From Paenibacillus_V sp046244365 (GTDB taxonomy: Bacteria > Bacillota > Bacilli > Paenibacillales > NBRC-103111): a stretch of 64,000 nucleotides of DNA. Shown piece after piece: positions 31,990-41,951 of this stretch. A program made the translations under genes and the position numbers. The stretch is taken from positions 1,364,001 to 1,428,000 of the forward strand of contig NZ_CP176395.1 in assembly GCF_046244365.1 (NCBI RefSeq). The letters run 5' to 3'. Position 1 is the first letter of the stretch, and every line of letters begins with the position of its first letter. The notes beneath the pieces were generated by a model, which saw only the letters and a program-made list of their open reading frames with translations, ran no database searches and was not told the origin of the DNA.

Positions 31990-33503
31990 AACGGGAAGAG
32001 CATTTGAAACGCCAAATCGAGCGGACCATGGACCATATACCGGTTCCCGAATCCTTGTACCGCTTTGCCGCCGAAGTACCGGAGCGGTTTGCGAAGGGCG
32101 AGACGAGCTGCGAGGCCGCGCCTCTGCCGGCCGTACGCCGGAGGAAGCCGCGCTTCTTGTTCAAAAGCGCTGCGGCCGCAGCGATTCTGCTGTTTTCTTT
32201 TGCTGCCGGCGTCAAAATGTCGCCTACCTTCGCCGCGCTGGCCAAGGGGGTTCCCGGCATCGAAATCGCCATGGATTGGCTGAGCCGGGTAAGGGAGCTG
32301 GACGGCGTCCAAACGGCGGTGAACCATGGCTACATGCCGATCGAGCCGGTTACGAAGCAGCTTGGAGGGACGACGATCACGATCGGCGACATCTATTTGA
32401 CAGATGAAGAGCTGCTCTTCAAAACGTTTATGCAGTCGGAAGATTTCGATGTGGCGGACGAGCGGGGTACGGTCCATTTGTTCGTGGCTCCCGAAAATTT
32501 GGAGGGGGGCGGCTCGACGACCGCTGCTTCGATCTCGACGACGACGGACGGCAGCGGCAAGCAAGTGCTCCAAGAGACGTATAAATTTCAACTGACGGAA
32601 GGCGCGGCCCAATCGTTTTTGACCAAGGGCGAGGCGCTGCGGCTGACGGTGAGAAAGCATACCTGGGACCGCGATTCGAAGCTTTCCGAAACGAAGTCGC
32701 TCGGACAGATCGAGGTGCCGATCGAGCCGGGCAAGCTGCTGCATAACCGGGTGCTGGAGCCGAAGCTGTCGCTGTCTTTCGACGATCGGGACTGGAAGGG
32801 ATTGACTCTGGAGAAGCTGACGATTCAGCCGACGACGATGAATGTCATTCTGAACGGACTAAAGGGATGGAATTACGACTTTCCCAGAGAAGATGAAACG
32901 GCTCCGTACTTAGAAGACGATAAAGGGAATGTGTACCGTTACGATCCGTCCGGCCCCGGCCTTATTCTGGAAGAGGGCAAGCTGCAGCTGCCGTTTTCGT
33001 CTTCCGTTTTCTTCGATCCGGATGTCCGAACGCTGACTCTGCATATCGGAGAGCTGGTTGTCGGCGAATGGGAACCGAGCGGCCGGTTTGAGGTAGACTT
33101 GAACGGCTCTTTTCCGCAACGGGTGTCGTTCAAAGGCCGCGAGCTCGTGATCGCAGGAGCCGACTATGTTCCGGAGGGGTATCTCCGTTTGAAAATCAGC
33201 AAGGAGAATCCCGAACAACGTTTCATGGAAGGCGTCGCCTTCGACATTGCCGAAAAAGAGGATTTGACGGCGAGGTTCGAAAATGAAAGTACGGAAGCGT
33301 ATGACGAATATGTACGAAAGCAGGGTGAAGACAGGGAAACGTTCAACGTGAGCGGATTCGGAAGCGCCGAGGACTATAACCAAAGACCGTACCTCAGCGT
33401 CTATATTCCGGCGCCCAAGCTTGACCGGTATACGGTCACCTTGTCTCGCGCAGGCGATACGATCGTCGTCGACAAAGACTACGCGATTCCGTTGAAGCAG
33501 TAG
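31986..33503 (+). CDS. Membrane anti-sigma factor-like protein (DUF4179 type)
   Basis: A 505-residue protein starting four bases before the sigma stop. A cytosolic N-terminal part (about 1-58, MKREEHLKRQIERTMDHIPV) should bind the sigma factor. A single membrane helix (about 60-78, KSAAAAAILLFSFAAGVKM) leads to a large extracellular region of beta-rich domains of the DUF4179/DUF5643 kind. The frame is open far upstream (to 31332), but the ATG at 31986 is the coupled start. By analogy with related operons it holds the sigma factor inactive until an envelope signal is sensed; this is inferred. Confidence 0.85.
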   Translation: MKREEHLKRQIERTMDHIPVPESLYRFAAEVPERFAKGETSCEAAPLPAVRRRKPRFLFKSAAAAAILLFSFAAGVKMSPTFAALAKGVPGIEIAMDWLSRVRELDGVQTAVNHGYMPIEPVTKQLGGTTITIGDIYLTDEELLFKTFMQSEDFDVADERGTVHLFVAPENLEGGGSTTAASISTTTDGSGKQVLQETYKFQLTEGAAQSFLTKGEALRLTVRKHTWDRDSKLSETKSLGQIEVPIEPGKLLHNRVLEPKLSLSFDDRDWKGLTLEKLTIQPTTMNVILNGLKGWNYDFPREDETAPYLEDDKGNVYRYDPSGPGLILEEGKLQLPFSSSVFFDPDVRTLTLHIGELVVGEWEPSGRFEVDLNGSFPQRVSFKGRELVIAGADYVPEGYLRLKISKENPEQRFMEGVAFDIAEKEDLTARFENESTEAYDEYVRKQGEDRETFNVSGFGSAEDYNQRPYLSVYIPAPKLDRYTVTLSRAGDTIVVDKDYAIPLKQ

Positions 33504-33561
33504 CGCGACGGGATGAAGCGACTTAGGCAAGCCTGCCGGCCGCAGTTCGGCATGGCTTTGG

Positions 33562-33589
33562 CCGCACGCAATCAGCGTGCGGTTTTTTT
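33562..33589 (+). terminator. Terminator of the sigma/anti-sigma operon
   Basis: CCGCACGC (33562-33569) and GCGTGCGG (33575-33582) with a five-base loop, followed by seven T. Confidence 0.94.
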
Positions 33590-33598
33590 GTTTTGTCC

Positions 33599-33816
33599 AG
33601 CGATATAAGAGCCTTTGGCGTCGTCTAAATCGCAGTTTTCTTGGACATTTGGGAAAATAGGAGTCTCGAAAGACTTCTAAAGGTCCTCGATAGGCGGTTC
33701 TAGTCGGTTACGAGCGAAATAAGAGCCTTTGGCGTCGTCTAAATCGCGGTTTTCTCGGATATTCGGGAAAATAGGAGTCTCCAACGTCTTCTAAAGGTCC
33801 TCGATAGGCGGTTCTA
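33599..33816. repeat. Two 114-bp direct repeats in the intergenic region
   Basis: Unit 1 (33599-33712) and unit 2 (33713-33816) share long identical blocks, including AAGAGCCTTTGGCGTCGTCT, GGGAAAATAGGAGTCTC and CTAAAGGTCCTCGATAGGCG. They differ at about a dozen positions. The copies are directly adjacent and noncoding. Between 33817 and 33981 nothing else is seen except the AGGAGG ribosome site of the next gene. Confidence 0.9.
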
Positions 33817-33981
33817 TCCGAGTGGAGACGGCGGCAAAGGCGTCAACCGTTTTGGAAAGCTCGTCTGCCGACGGTAAGCCCAGTCCCTTCTTTACAAACT
33901 CTTCATGTTCCCATAACAATTCCCAAACACTCCTTCATTACGATAATTCCGTATGGAACTCAAGTACAGCAGGAGGATAAC

Positions 33982-36900
33982 ATGAAGGGGAACATCAGAA
34001 AGATAGCGATTTCCACGGCAGCCGTCATCAGCGTGATGGCAAGCCAATTCAACGGTTTGCTGCCGTCCGCTCCAAAGGCATTCGCGACGTCGGCGCCGGA
34101 TCTGCTCATTACGGAACTATCGCCGAACAATGCGGGTGCTGACGATTATGAATTTATCGAGCTCTATAACCGTTCCGACCGCGATCTGTCGCTTTCCGGC
34201 TATTCGGTTGTTTACCGGGTGCCAGGAACGCCGCCGACGGACAGGCAGCTGACGCTGCCGGCGAAGTCGATCCGCCCGAACGACTCGGTCGTGCTTTGGT
34301 ACAACAAATCGGCCAAGTCGGCCGCGGACTTCAACGCGCAATACGGCGTGAATTTGCCGGATGACCGGTTAATCCCTTTTACCGCTTCGACGCCTGCCGG
34401 TTTTTCGGGCATGGCCAATACAGGGAGCCGTTCCTTCATCGTTAAGGATGCTGCGGGCAACGAGATCGTCTCCGCCGATTATAAAGACGGGGAGACGAAC
34501 GACAGCGGCATGGACGTCCATTATAAAATGCCGGGCGACGGGTATACGGCAATGGCGAGACTGGCCGTACTTGCTCCTCCAACGCCGGGTACGGTCGATC
34601 CCCGCCAGGTGTCCGCCAACTTGCCTCCGGTTATCGCGCACACGCCTCTATCCGGCGGAAGCGCCGATCAGGATGCGCGCATTTTAGCCGATATCGCAAG
34701 CGACGACCAGATGCAAGCCAAGCTTTACTTTCGTACGGCTGCGGATATGCAGTACCGTTCGGTCGCGATGACGAGCGTAACCGGCAGTACATACGAGGCC
34801 GTGGTGCCGAAGGAGCTGCTGTGGACGCAATCGCTGCAGTATTATATCGAAGCGACGGACAACGCCAACCCGGCGGCTTTCGAGCATACGGCGTCGGCGC
34901 CGGTCTCGGCGGCGATTGCTCCGAGCGCGACGGTACCCGACTATAACGCTTTACCCAAACTGCTTGTAACGGAGCTGGTTCCGGACGGTGCCAATGTCGG
35001 AGGCTCCGACGCTTATGAGTTTATCGAGGTGTACAACAATACGAACAAACCGGTCCGGATGAACGATTATCAGATTCTGTACCGGTATCCGGCTGCCGAC
35101 AATAAGGCCGACGTGAAGCTCGACCTGACGGAAGACAAAGTCGTCGGCCCGCAGGAAAGCTTTGTCGTTTGGACGAAGCCGTCCGGCTCGCCTTCGTTGA
35201 CGCTTGCGGATTTTAATGCGGCCTACGGCACCTCGCTGGACGAGGGACATGTGACGGCCTTGAGCTGGGCCGGCATGCACAATACGCAAGAGCGTACGAT
35301 CGTGATTGCCGACAAGCTGGGCAACGAGCTGTCGTCCGCGCGGTATTTGGAGTCCGGAGATGCCAAAGAAGTGGCGGAGGGCAAAGGCATTCTCTATAAA
35401 TATCGGAATGGCGGCACGGCCATGATCAAGCTGGGTACGATGGAATCGGCAACGCCGGGTCGCGTACTGAACGGTCAAGCGCCTGCTGTGCCGGTCGCCG
35501 TTCCGGATGCGCCGAACCCGGCTCCGGTCATCGATCATACGCCGATTACGAAGGTTGACGGCGATCGCGACCTGACCGTTTCGGCCCGCGTAACGGACGA
35601 TGAGCCGGCTGCGCAGGTCAAGCTGTTTTATCGTCTCGATCCCCTGGCAGCCTATAAGTCCGTCGCTATGACGACTAAGGGCGGAGGGGTGTATGAGGGC
35701 AGCGTGCCGAAAGCGGAGCTATGGTCGAACGCCTTCTCGTATTATGTGGAAGCGAGAGACGCGGCCAACCGGGTGACGGCGCCCGCGGACGACAGCAAGC
35801 CGTTTATCGCGGCTATTACGCATGAGGGCGACCAAGTCGATGCGAATAAGCTGCCCAAGCTGCTGATTACCGAGCTGGTGCCGGATACCGTCAACATAGG
35901 CGGCTCCGACGCTTACGAATACATTGAGGTATACAACAACACGAACAAGCCGATCAATATGAAGGATTATCAGATTGTGTACCGTTATCCGGCCGCCGAT
36001 CAGAAAGCGGACATCCGGATCGACTTGACGGAGAACAAACAAATCGGTCCTCAGGAAAGCTTTGCCGTGTGGACGAAGAACGATAAAAATACGGCTTTGA
36101 CGGTTGCGGATTTCAATGCCAATTATCAGTCTTCGCTCGATAGCGGGCATTTGACCGGTGCGGCGTGGGACGGGATGGCGAACGGCTCGGAGCGCACCGT
36201 AATCATTGCCGACGATTTCGGCAATGAAATCGCGGCTGCCTCTTATAACCAAGGCGCTACAGACGTTGCCGAAAACAAGTCGATCGTCTATAAATACCCG
36301 GCCACGGGGAACACGATGGTTAAGGTCGACGCGATGGCGCCTGCGACGCCGGGGGCGGTTCTGAGCGGACAAGTACCGGCCAAGCCGGTTGCGGGCGGGG
36401 AGGATGCGGAATCTCCGGTTATTGCGCATGAACCCGTTTCCGCGGTTGCAGCCGGCGCGAAAGCCGTCTTTACGGCGAACGTGACCGACAACGGCAAGGT
36501 GGATCGCGTCACGCTGTTTTACAAGCAGGATACAGGCATGCAGTTCGAAACGACGGCGATGAAGGCAAGCCCCGATCAACCAGGCGCGTTTCAGGCGGAG
36601 CTGCCGGCCAAGTCGCTTTGGTCCAAGGAGCTGACCTATTACATCGAAGCTTCGGACGGCGTTAATCTGGCCAAAACGGCCGTATCGACTGCCGCCGTTG
36701 CGCACGGGGAGACGGATTTCGCGAAGGTGCCGCAGCTCCTCGTTACGGAAATCGTGCCGGACTCCGTCAATGTCGGGGGATCCGACGGTTATGAATTCAT
36801 TGAGATCTACAATAATACCGATCGCGATTTGAAGCTGGACGATTACAAGCTCCAGTACCGCTACCCTGACGAAGGAGCGGCGGGCGATCTGATCTGGGCG

Positions 36901-39900
36901 CCCGACACGGAAGGCCTGATTTTGAAATCTCAGAAGACCATGGTCTTCTGGATTATCAACGGCCCTAACGAGAGTAAAACGGTAGCCGATTTCAACGCCA
37001 ATTACGGAACGAATCTGGTCGCCAACACCGACATCGTGCGGATGCACAATAACGGCATGGCGAACGACAGCCCGCGGGGCATCGTCGTGGCGACCAATAT
37101 CGGCAAAGAGCTTTCCAAAGGCTTTTATTGGGACGAAAAGATCGACGACACGAAAGAAAACAAAGGCATCTTGTATAAATATCCGGTTGACGGAACGAAT
37201 AATTTGATCAAAATCAGCAGCGGCACGCAGCCTGCGACACCGGGGAGCGTCCTTGCCGGACAGGTTCCCGCTGCGGCCGTCAAGCTGGCCGACGATACGA
37301 TTCCGCCGGTCGTGACCGACAAAACCGGGCAAACGGAAGCGGACGAGACGGACAACATCCGGCTGACCGCTGCGGCTCAGGACGATGTCGCGGTCAAAAC
37401 GGTTACGTTGTACTACAAAGCAAACGATCAAACGGCATTTACGAAGGCTAATCTTCGTCAGGACTACGACGACAAGCTGTACTACTACACGATATATTCG
37501 CCGGAGCTTCTCGGCAAGACCGCGATCACGTACTATTACGAGGCTGGAGACGGCACGAACGTTACGAAGAGCGCGACCAAAACGATCGCGATCCGTTCCG
37601 ACCGCAGCGAGGAGCCGTTAAGGCTGAACGTCAATAAGGATCAGGTCGTAACGGGCGCAACGCTGCTGAAGGGAACTTCATCGCTGACGGCTCCGGAGGC
37701 GCTTGAGCTGTATGTGGACGGCGTTAAGCAGACCTCCACGTACGGCGCTCTCGAAAGGGAAGCTTACTTCGCTTTTGAATTGAAGAAGACGAACCTCTTT
37801 TTCAAAAACGGCGTGACGATGGGGAACGACATCCTGAAGGTTTATGACGATGAAACCGACCAGTATACGACCTTGTCGGTACCGGTGCAGCCGGAGCGCC
37901 TGATCAAAGGGCAGCGCAACGTCATCTCGATCCGTTCGGGAACGAAGGTATCGCCGTTCGATAACGATTCGGAGGAGAACCGCGACGATTTCTATGTGCG
38001 GAACGTACGGCTGGTCCTCGCCGACGGTACCGTCGTTAGAGATGCGATATATGCCGACCCGAATAAGGAACTGTCCGTAGGGGACGGAACGGGCGCTATG
38101 CCGGTTGTGGATTTCGGCTTTACGATTCCGGACGAGAAATTCAATTCCAAAGCGTATTTGTGGGATACCAAGAACGCGGCCGAGGGCTCTCATACCGTCA
38201 AGATCGTCGACCCGACTCAGCAGCCGATCGCGGAGTCCGTTACGAACGTTTACGTCGATAATACGGCTCCCGTAATCATTCCAGGCCTGGTTGAAGGGCG
38301 CGAGTATAAGGGACGCCTTGTAATCGACGCGGAGGCGAGCGACGCAATAGCCGGAATCGGCAGCGTAGAAGCGAAGCTTGACGATAAGGCCGTCACGCTG
38401 CCGATGCAGACTTCATCTGCGCTGCTGGCGCCGGGCAATCACAAGCTGACCGTCAAGGCAATCGATAAGGCCGGCAACGCTGCGGAGGTTGCGGTAAACT
38501 TCCGTGTTGTTGAAGAAATGCCGCACAAGCCGGAGCTCGTTTCTCCTGCAACTGACGAGAAGCTTTCCGGGACTGCCGCCACACTTCAGGTAAAGGTGAC
38601 GGATCCGACCGGCGATGCGATGGATGTGTCGTTCTATCAGGGCTTTCACTACGATGTGAACGACCGGCCAGGCGTCAAGGCGTTTGCGAACGCCGTAGAC
38701 CGCGAGCCGCCGCAGCAGCAGCGGCCGGAGGGAGAAGCCGCGTTTACGGATGAAGAGTACCGCAAGGTGCAGGCGCTTGACGGTAATTATTTGGTCAGCG
38801 ATTCGATGACCCAGTTTCCGTACCAGCGCTTCGAAGTGAAGCTCGACCCGGCTGTGGATGCGACCGATGACGTCGAGCTGGTGTGGAAGGGCAAATCGCT
38901 GGAAGGCCGCAAGGTGACGATGTACGCCTGGAATCATAAAGAGGGACGCTGGTCCGTTATCGATCATCGCGTGGCCGGTACCGAAGATTTCACGCTTCAG
39001 GGTCATGTGCGGACGGAAGATTTTGCTCGCGAACAGACGATTAACGTCATGATCCAGGATGAAATTCCGAGCAGTCCGGAGCAGTACGACTATACCTTCG
39101 TGTGGATGTCGGATACGCAGTATTATTCGGAGAGCTATCCGCACATTTACCGCAAGGAAGTTGACTGGATCAAGGACAACAAAGAAGATTTGAAAATCAA
39201 GTACGTCTTTCATACGGGAGATATCGTCGACAAAAGTTATCAGGAGTACCAGTGGGTGAACGCCGACGGCGACATGAAGGTGCTGGACGAGGCGAACATT
39301 CCGTACGGCGTGCTTGCCGGAAACCATGACGTTAACCATAAGGACGAGGACTACACGAAATATTCGCAATATTTCGGGGAGGACCGTTTCAAAGACAAGC
39401 CGTATTACGGCGGCTCCTACAAAAACAACCGCGGCCACTACGATCTGATTTCGGCCGGGGGCAACGACTTCATAATGCTTTATATGGGCTGGGGCATTAC
39501 GGACGAGGATTTGGTTTGGATGAACCAAGTGCTGGCCGACCATCCGGACCGGAAGGCGTTCCTGAACTTCCATGAATACCTGCTTGTGTCGGGCAACCGC
39601 AGCCCGATCGCCAACCGCATTTACGAGAAAGTGGTGCTGCCGAATCCGAACGTCATCGCGGTGCTCAGTGGTCATTACCATGACAGCGAGATGAAAGCGG
39701 ACGAGATCGACGACAACGGCGACGGCACGGCGGATCGCACGGTGTATCAGATGCTTGCCGATTACCAGGGCGGCCCGGAAGGCGGACAAGGGTACATGCG
39801 TTTGCTCCATTTCGATACCAAGAACAACAAAATTATCGTCAACACGTACTCGCCGTACATGAACGATTACAATTTCTACGATACGGATCAGTATCCGGGA

Positions 39901-41349
39901 AAAGACGAATTCACGATTAACGTCGACCTTCAGCCAAAGCTGAAGCGCGTAGCTACCGACTATTTTGCGGTAAACGTCTATACCGACACGCTGGTCGGCA
40001 AAGCGAAGCAAACGGCTAGCGGCGCCATGGCGTCGGCGAATTGGAGCGGGCTGACGGCGAATAAGGAATATGAATGGTACGCCATAGCGGCAGACGGCTT
40101 CGACGGCTCCGCCCGTTCGGATATTTGGAGCTTCCGCAGCGGAAGCGGTAGTTCGAGCGGCGGTTCGAACGGAGGCACAGGCGGAGCAACGGATAGCGGC
40201 GCGAAGCAGCCGGATTCGAAGCCTTCGGACAAGGAAGCGGCGATTCGCGTGGACGACAAAGCGGAAATCGCCAAGCTGGACGGGGCGACGAACGGGCGGC
40301 ATGTCATTAAGCTGGACGCGGAAGTTTCTGCGAATGCCAAAGCGCCGATCACCGTCGAAATCGGGACGTCCGTCCTGAAGCTGGCAGGAGAAAAATCCGT
40401 CGACGTCATCTTCCATGCAAACGGCCTATCGATTACGATTCCGGCTAACGCCATTCCGGCCGACAAGCTCGGAGCGGGAACGCTGACGCTGAGCATAGAC
40501 GCGACGAGCGCGAATGCCCAGGCGCAAACGGATATCGCCAAAGCGGCAAGCCAAGATCCGTCATACCGCCCGACCGGCAGCTATATCGACCTGAAGCTGT
40601 TTGCCGGTTCCGAGCTCATTAGCGGCTTCGTCAAGAAAGTGACGGTCGAAATCGGGCTGAGCCAGGATACGCTAAGCGGGTTGAATCTTGATTATGCCGG
40701 AGTTTACTATGTGAACGGCGGTCAAGCGGAGTATGTCGGGGGCACGTTCGAAGGCAATAAAGCGATTTTCCAAACGAATCATTTCTCGACCTACGCGGTT
40801 ATGGAATACGAGAAGCAATTTGCCGACATGGCGGGACAGTGGGCGGAAGGCTATGTCAAAAAGCTGGCGGCCAAGCATATTGCCCAAGGGATGACCGAGC
40901 AGGCGTTTGCGCCGAACGAAACGGTTACGCGGGCGCAGTTCGCGACTTTCCTGATGCGTGCGCTAGGTTACCCGCAGTCCCTTGCTTATGCCGGTGAATT
41001 CCAGGACGTGAAAGCCGGCAGCTATTACGCGGGATATGTGGCTGAAGCGGTGAAGCTTGGCATTATTCAGAAGGATACGGCATTCCGGCCGGATAGCGAC
41101 GTCACCCGCGAGGAAGCGGTCGTTATGCTGATGCGCGCCTACGGGCAGCTCGTTCAGCATCCGGCAAATGCGAAAGGAACCGCCTTTGCGGATCAGTCCT
41201 CGATATCCGAATGGGCGAAAGAAGCTGTGAGCCTGGCAAAAGCGCTAGGCATTCTGGAGGGAAGAGAAGACGGGGCATTCGCGCCGAAAGCATCGTTAAC
41301 GCGTGCCGAAACAGCCAAGCTGATCATCGAATTGCTGAAGCAAAAATAA
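33982..41349 (+). CDS. Giant S-layer-anchored protein: lamin-tail repeats, metallophosphatase, SLH
   Basis: A 2,455-residue secreted protein with a signal peptide (about 1-36, cut near AFATSA). Four lamin-tail-like domains begin near residues 38, 324, 624 and 916 (core LLITELVPD...GSDAYEFIEVYNN), each followed by an Ig-like unit. A further Ig-like domain lies near 1429. A calcineurin-type phosphoesterase (about 1704-1960) has all metal motifs: SDTQ, HTGDIVD (1744), GNHD (1780-1783), FHE (1863-1865) and SGHYHD (1896-1901). A fibronectin-like segment and a Gly/Ser linker lead to three SLH repeats (2280-2455), which bind pyruvylated wall polymer. It should be a cell-surface phosphatase or nucleotidase. 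AGGAGG precedes the ATG. Confidence 0.93.
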   Translation: MKGNIRKIAISTAAVISVMASQFNGLLPSAPKAFATSAPDLLITELSPNNAGADDYEFIELYNRSDRDLSLSGYSVVYRVPGTPPTDRQLTLPAKSIRPNDSVVLWYNKSAKSAADFNAQYGVNLPDDRLIPFTASTPAGFSGMANTGSRSFIVKDAAGNEIVSADYKDGETNDSGMDVHYKMPGDGYTAMARLAVLAPPTPGTVDPRQVSANLPPVIAHTPLSGGSADQDARILADIASDDQMQAKLYFRTAADMQYRSVAMTSVTGSTYEAVVPKELLWTQSLQYYIEATDNANPAAFEHTASAPVSAAIAPSATVPDYNALPKLLVTELVPDGANVGGSDAYEFIEVYNNTNKPVRMNDYQILYRYPAADNKADVKLDLTEDKVVGPQESFVVWTKPSGSPSLTLADFNAAYGTSLDEGHVTALSWAGMHNTQERTIVIADKLGNELSSARYLESGDAKEVAEGKGILYKYRNGGTAMIKLGTMESATPGRVLNGQAPAVPVAVPDAPNPAPVIDHTPITKVDGDRDLTVSARVTDDEPAAQVKLFYRLDPLAAYKSVAMTTKGGGVYEGSVPKAELWSNAFSYYVEARDAANRVTAPADDSKPFIAAITHEGDQVDANKLPKLLITELVPDTVNIGGSDAYEYIEVYNNTNKPINMKDYQIVYRYPAADQKADIRIDLTENKQIGPQESFAVWTKNDKNTALTVADFNANYQSSLDSGHLTGAAWDGMANGSERTVIIADDFGNEIAAASYNQGATDVAENKSIVYKYPATGNTMVKVDAMAPATPGAVLSGQVPAKPVAGGEDAESPVIAHEPVSAVAAGAKAVFTANVTDNGKVDRVTLFYKQDTGMQFETTAMKASPDQPGAFQAELPAKSLWSKELTYYIEASDGVNLAKTAVSTAAVAHGETDFAKVPQLLVTEIVPDSVNVGGSDGYEFIEIYNNTDRDLKLDDYKLQYRYPDEGAAGDLIWAPDTEGLILKSQKTMVFWIINGPNESKTVADFNANYGTNLVANTDIVRMHNNGMANDSPRGIVVATNIGKELSKGFYWDEKIDDTKENKGILYKYPVDGTNNLIKISSGTQPATPGSVLAGQVPAAAVKLADDTIPPVVTDKTGQTEADETDNIRLTAAAQDDVAVKTVTLYYKANDQTAFTKANLRQDYDDKLYYYTIYSPELLGKTAITYYYEAGDGTNVTKSATKTIAIRSDRSEEPLRLNVNKDQVVTGATLLKGTSSLTAPEALELYVDGVKQTSTYGALEREAYFAFELKKTNLFFKNGVTMGNDILKVYDDETDQYTTLSVPVQPERLIKGQRNVISIRSGTKVSPFDNDSEENRDDFYVRNVRLVLADGTVVRDAIYADPNKELSVGDGTGAMPVVDFGFTIPDEKFNSKAYLWDTKNAAEGSHTVKIVDPTQQPIAESVTNVYVDNTAPVIIPGLVEGREYKGRLVIDAEASDAIAGIGSVEAKLDDKAVTLPMQTSSALLAPGNHKLTVKAIDKAGNAAEVAVNFRVVEEMPHKPELVSPATDEKLSGTAATLQVKVTDPTGDAMDVSFYQGFHYDVNDRPGVKAFANAVDREPPQQQRPEGEAAFTDEEYRKVQALDGNYLVSDSMTQFPYQRFEVKLDPAVDATDDVELVWKGKSLEGRKVTMYAWNHKEGRWSVIDHRVAGTEDFTLQGHVRTEDFAREQTINVMIQDEIPSSPEQYDYTFVWMSDTQYYSESYPHIYRKEVDWIKDNKEDLKIKYVFHTGDIVDKSYQEYQWVNADGDMKVLDEANIPYGVLAGNHDVNHKDEDYTKYSQYFGEDRFKDKPYYGGSYKNNRGHYDLISAGGNDFIMLYMGWGITDEDLVWMNQVLADHPDRKAFLNFHEYLLVSGNRSPIANRIYEKVVLPNPNVIAVLSGHYHDSEMKADEIDDNGDGTADRTVYQMLADYQGGPEGGQGYMRLLHFDTKNNKIIVNTYSPYMNDYNFYDTDQYPGKDEFTINVDLQPKLKRVATDYFAVNVYTDTLVGKAKQTASGAMASANWSGLTANKEYEWYAIAADGFDGSARSDIWSFRSGSGSSSGGSNGGTGGATDSGAKQPDSKPSDKEAAIRVDDKAEIAKLDGATNGRHVIKLDAEVSANAKAPITVEIGTSVLKLAGEKSVDVIFHANGLSITIPANAIPADKLGAGTLTLSIDATSANAQAQTDIAKAASQDPSYRPTGSYIDLKLFAGSELISGFVKKVTVEIGLSQDTLSGLNLDYAGVYYVNGGQAEYVGGTFEGNKAIFQTNHFSTYAVMEYEKQFADMAGQWAEGYVKKLAAKHIAQGMTEQAFAPNETVTRAQFATFLMRALGYPQSLAYAGEFQDVKAGSYYAGYVAEAVKLGIIQKDTAFRPDSDVTREEAVVMLMRAYGQLVQHPANAKGTAFADQSSISEWAKEAVSLAKALGILEGREDGAFAPKASLTRAETAKLIIELLKQK

Positions 41350-41364
41350 CGGATCCATAGCTTG

Positions 41365-41396
41365 CGGCCCGCAGAGCGTTTCTGCGGGCCGTTTTT
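41365..41396 (+). terminator. Terminator of the SLH protein gene
   Basis: CGGCCCGCAGA (41365-41375) pairs with TCTGCGGGCCG (41381-41391), followed by five T. Confidence 0.94.
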
Positions 41397-41951
41397 GACG
41401 GATTGCCTTACATTTCCTTGCATTTTCGGACGGCAGTGGAATGTTTGCCTATAACGATAGTCGCCGCTTGATTTCGATTTGCGGCTTCGGCTAAGATGAA
41501 CGTAACCACATTAACGGGGGAATTTTGATGTCTGCGTTGGTTCTTAACTAATTCAATTTCATAGGTTGGCGCGGTTTGATCCTGTTTGAAGCGAGACAAC
41601 GGCTCCTTAGGAGCTGAGGCTGCAAAACGGTTGACGATGCGAATGGCGCGGCAAGGATTGTGTGCCGGCGATTTGAAAATGTTCCGTTTTACCTGCCCTT
41701 ATTTGTCTATGTCCGATAACGTTCTGCGCCGACGGAAATTAGTTAAGAATAACGGTTCATGACGAAGCCCAGGATATGTCTATCGTGAGCTAGCCGTGCG
41801 TTCTTTGCGCACGGCTTTTTCTGTTTTCCGCGGGATAGTTGCGTCCTGCGGAGCGATTGACGTTCCCCCAAACAGGCAGAGGATGAATGCTGTTCATCTT
41901 TCTGTCTTTTTTGCGTTCCCCCAAAACTATATCCGTAGAGGAGCATGCAAA
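41397..41951 (+). other. Noncoding region before the MutS2 paralog
   Basis: No gene is supported here. It contains a strong hairpin with T run at 41792-41826 (listed separately), a 12-bp direct repeat CGTTCCCCCAAA at 41861 and 41914, and a small GATGAA/TTCATC hairpin (41882-41898) followed by T-rich sequence. GAGGAG at about 41937-41942 is the ribosome site of the next gene. Confidence 0.55.
41792..41826 (+). terminator. Orphan intrinsic terminator, possible leader attenuator or small-RNA end
   Basis: AGCCGTGCG (41792-41800) pairs with CGCACGGCT (41808-41816) around TTCTTTG and runs into TTTTTCTGTTTT. No gene lies between the previous terminator (41396) and this one, so it must end a noncoding transcript or attenuate the next gene. 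Confidence 0.75.

Noticed and set aside
38413..40416. 667-codon minus-strand frame opposite the SLH protein
   Set aside because: Shadow frame without motifs; the plus strand encodes a complete phosphatase active site there.
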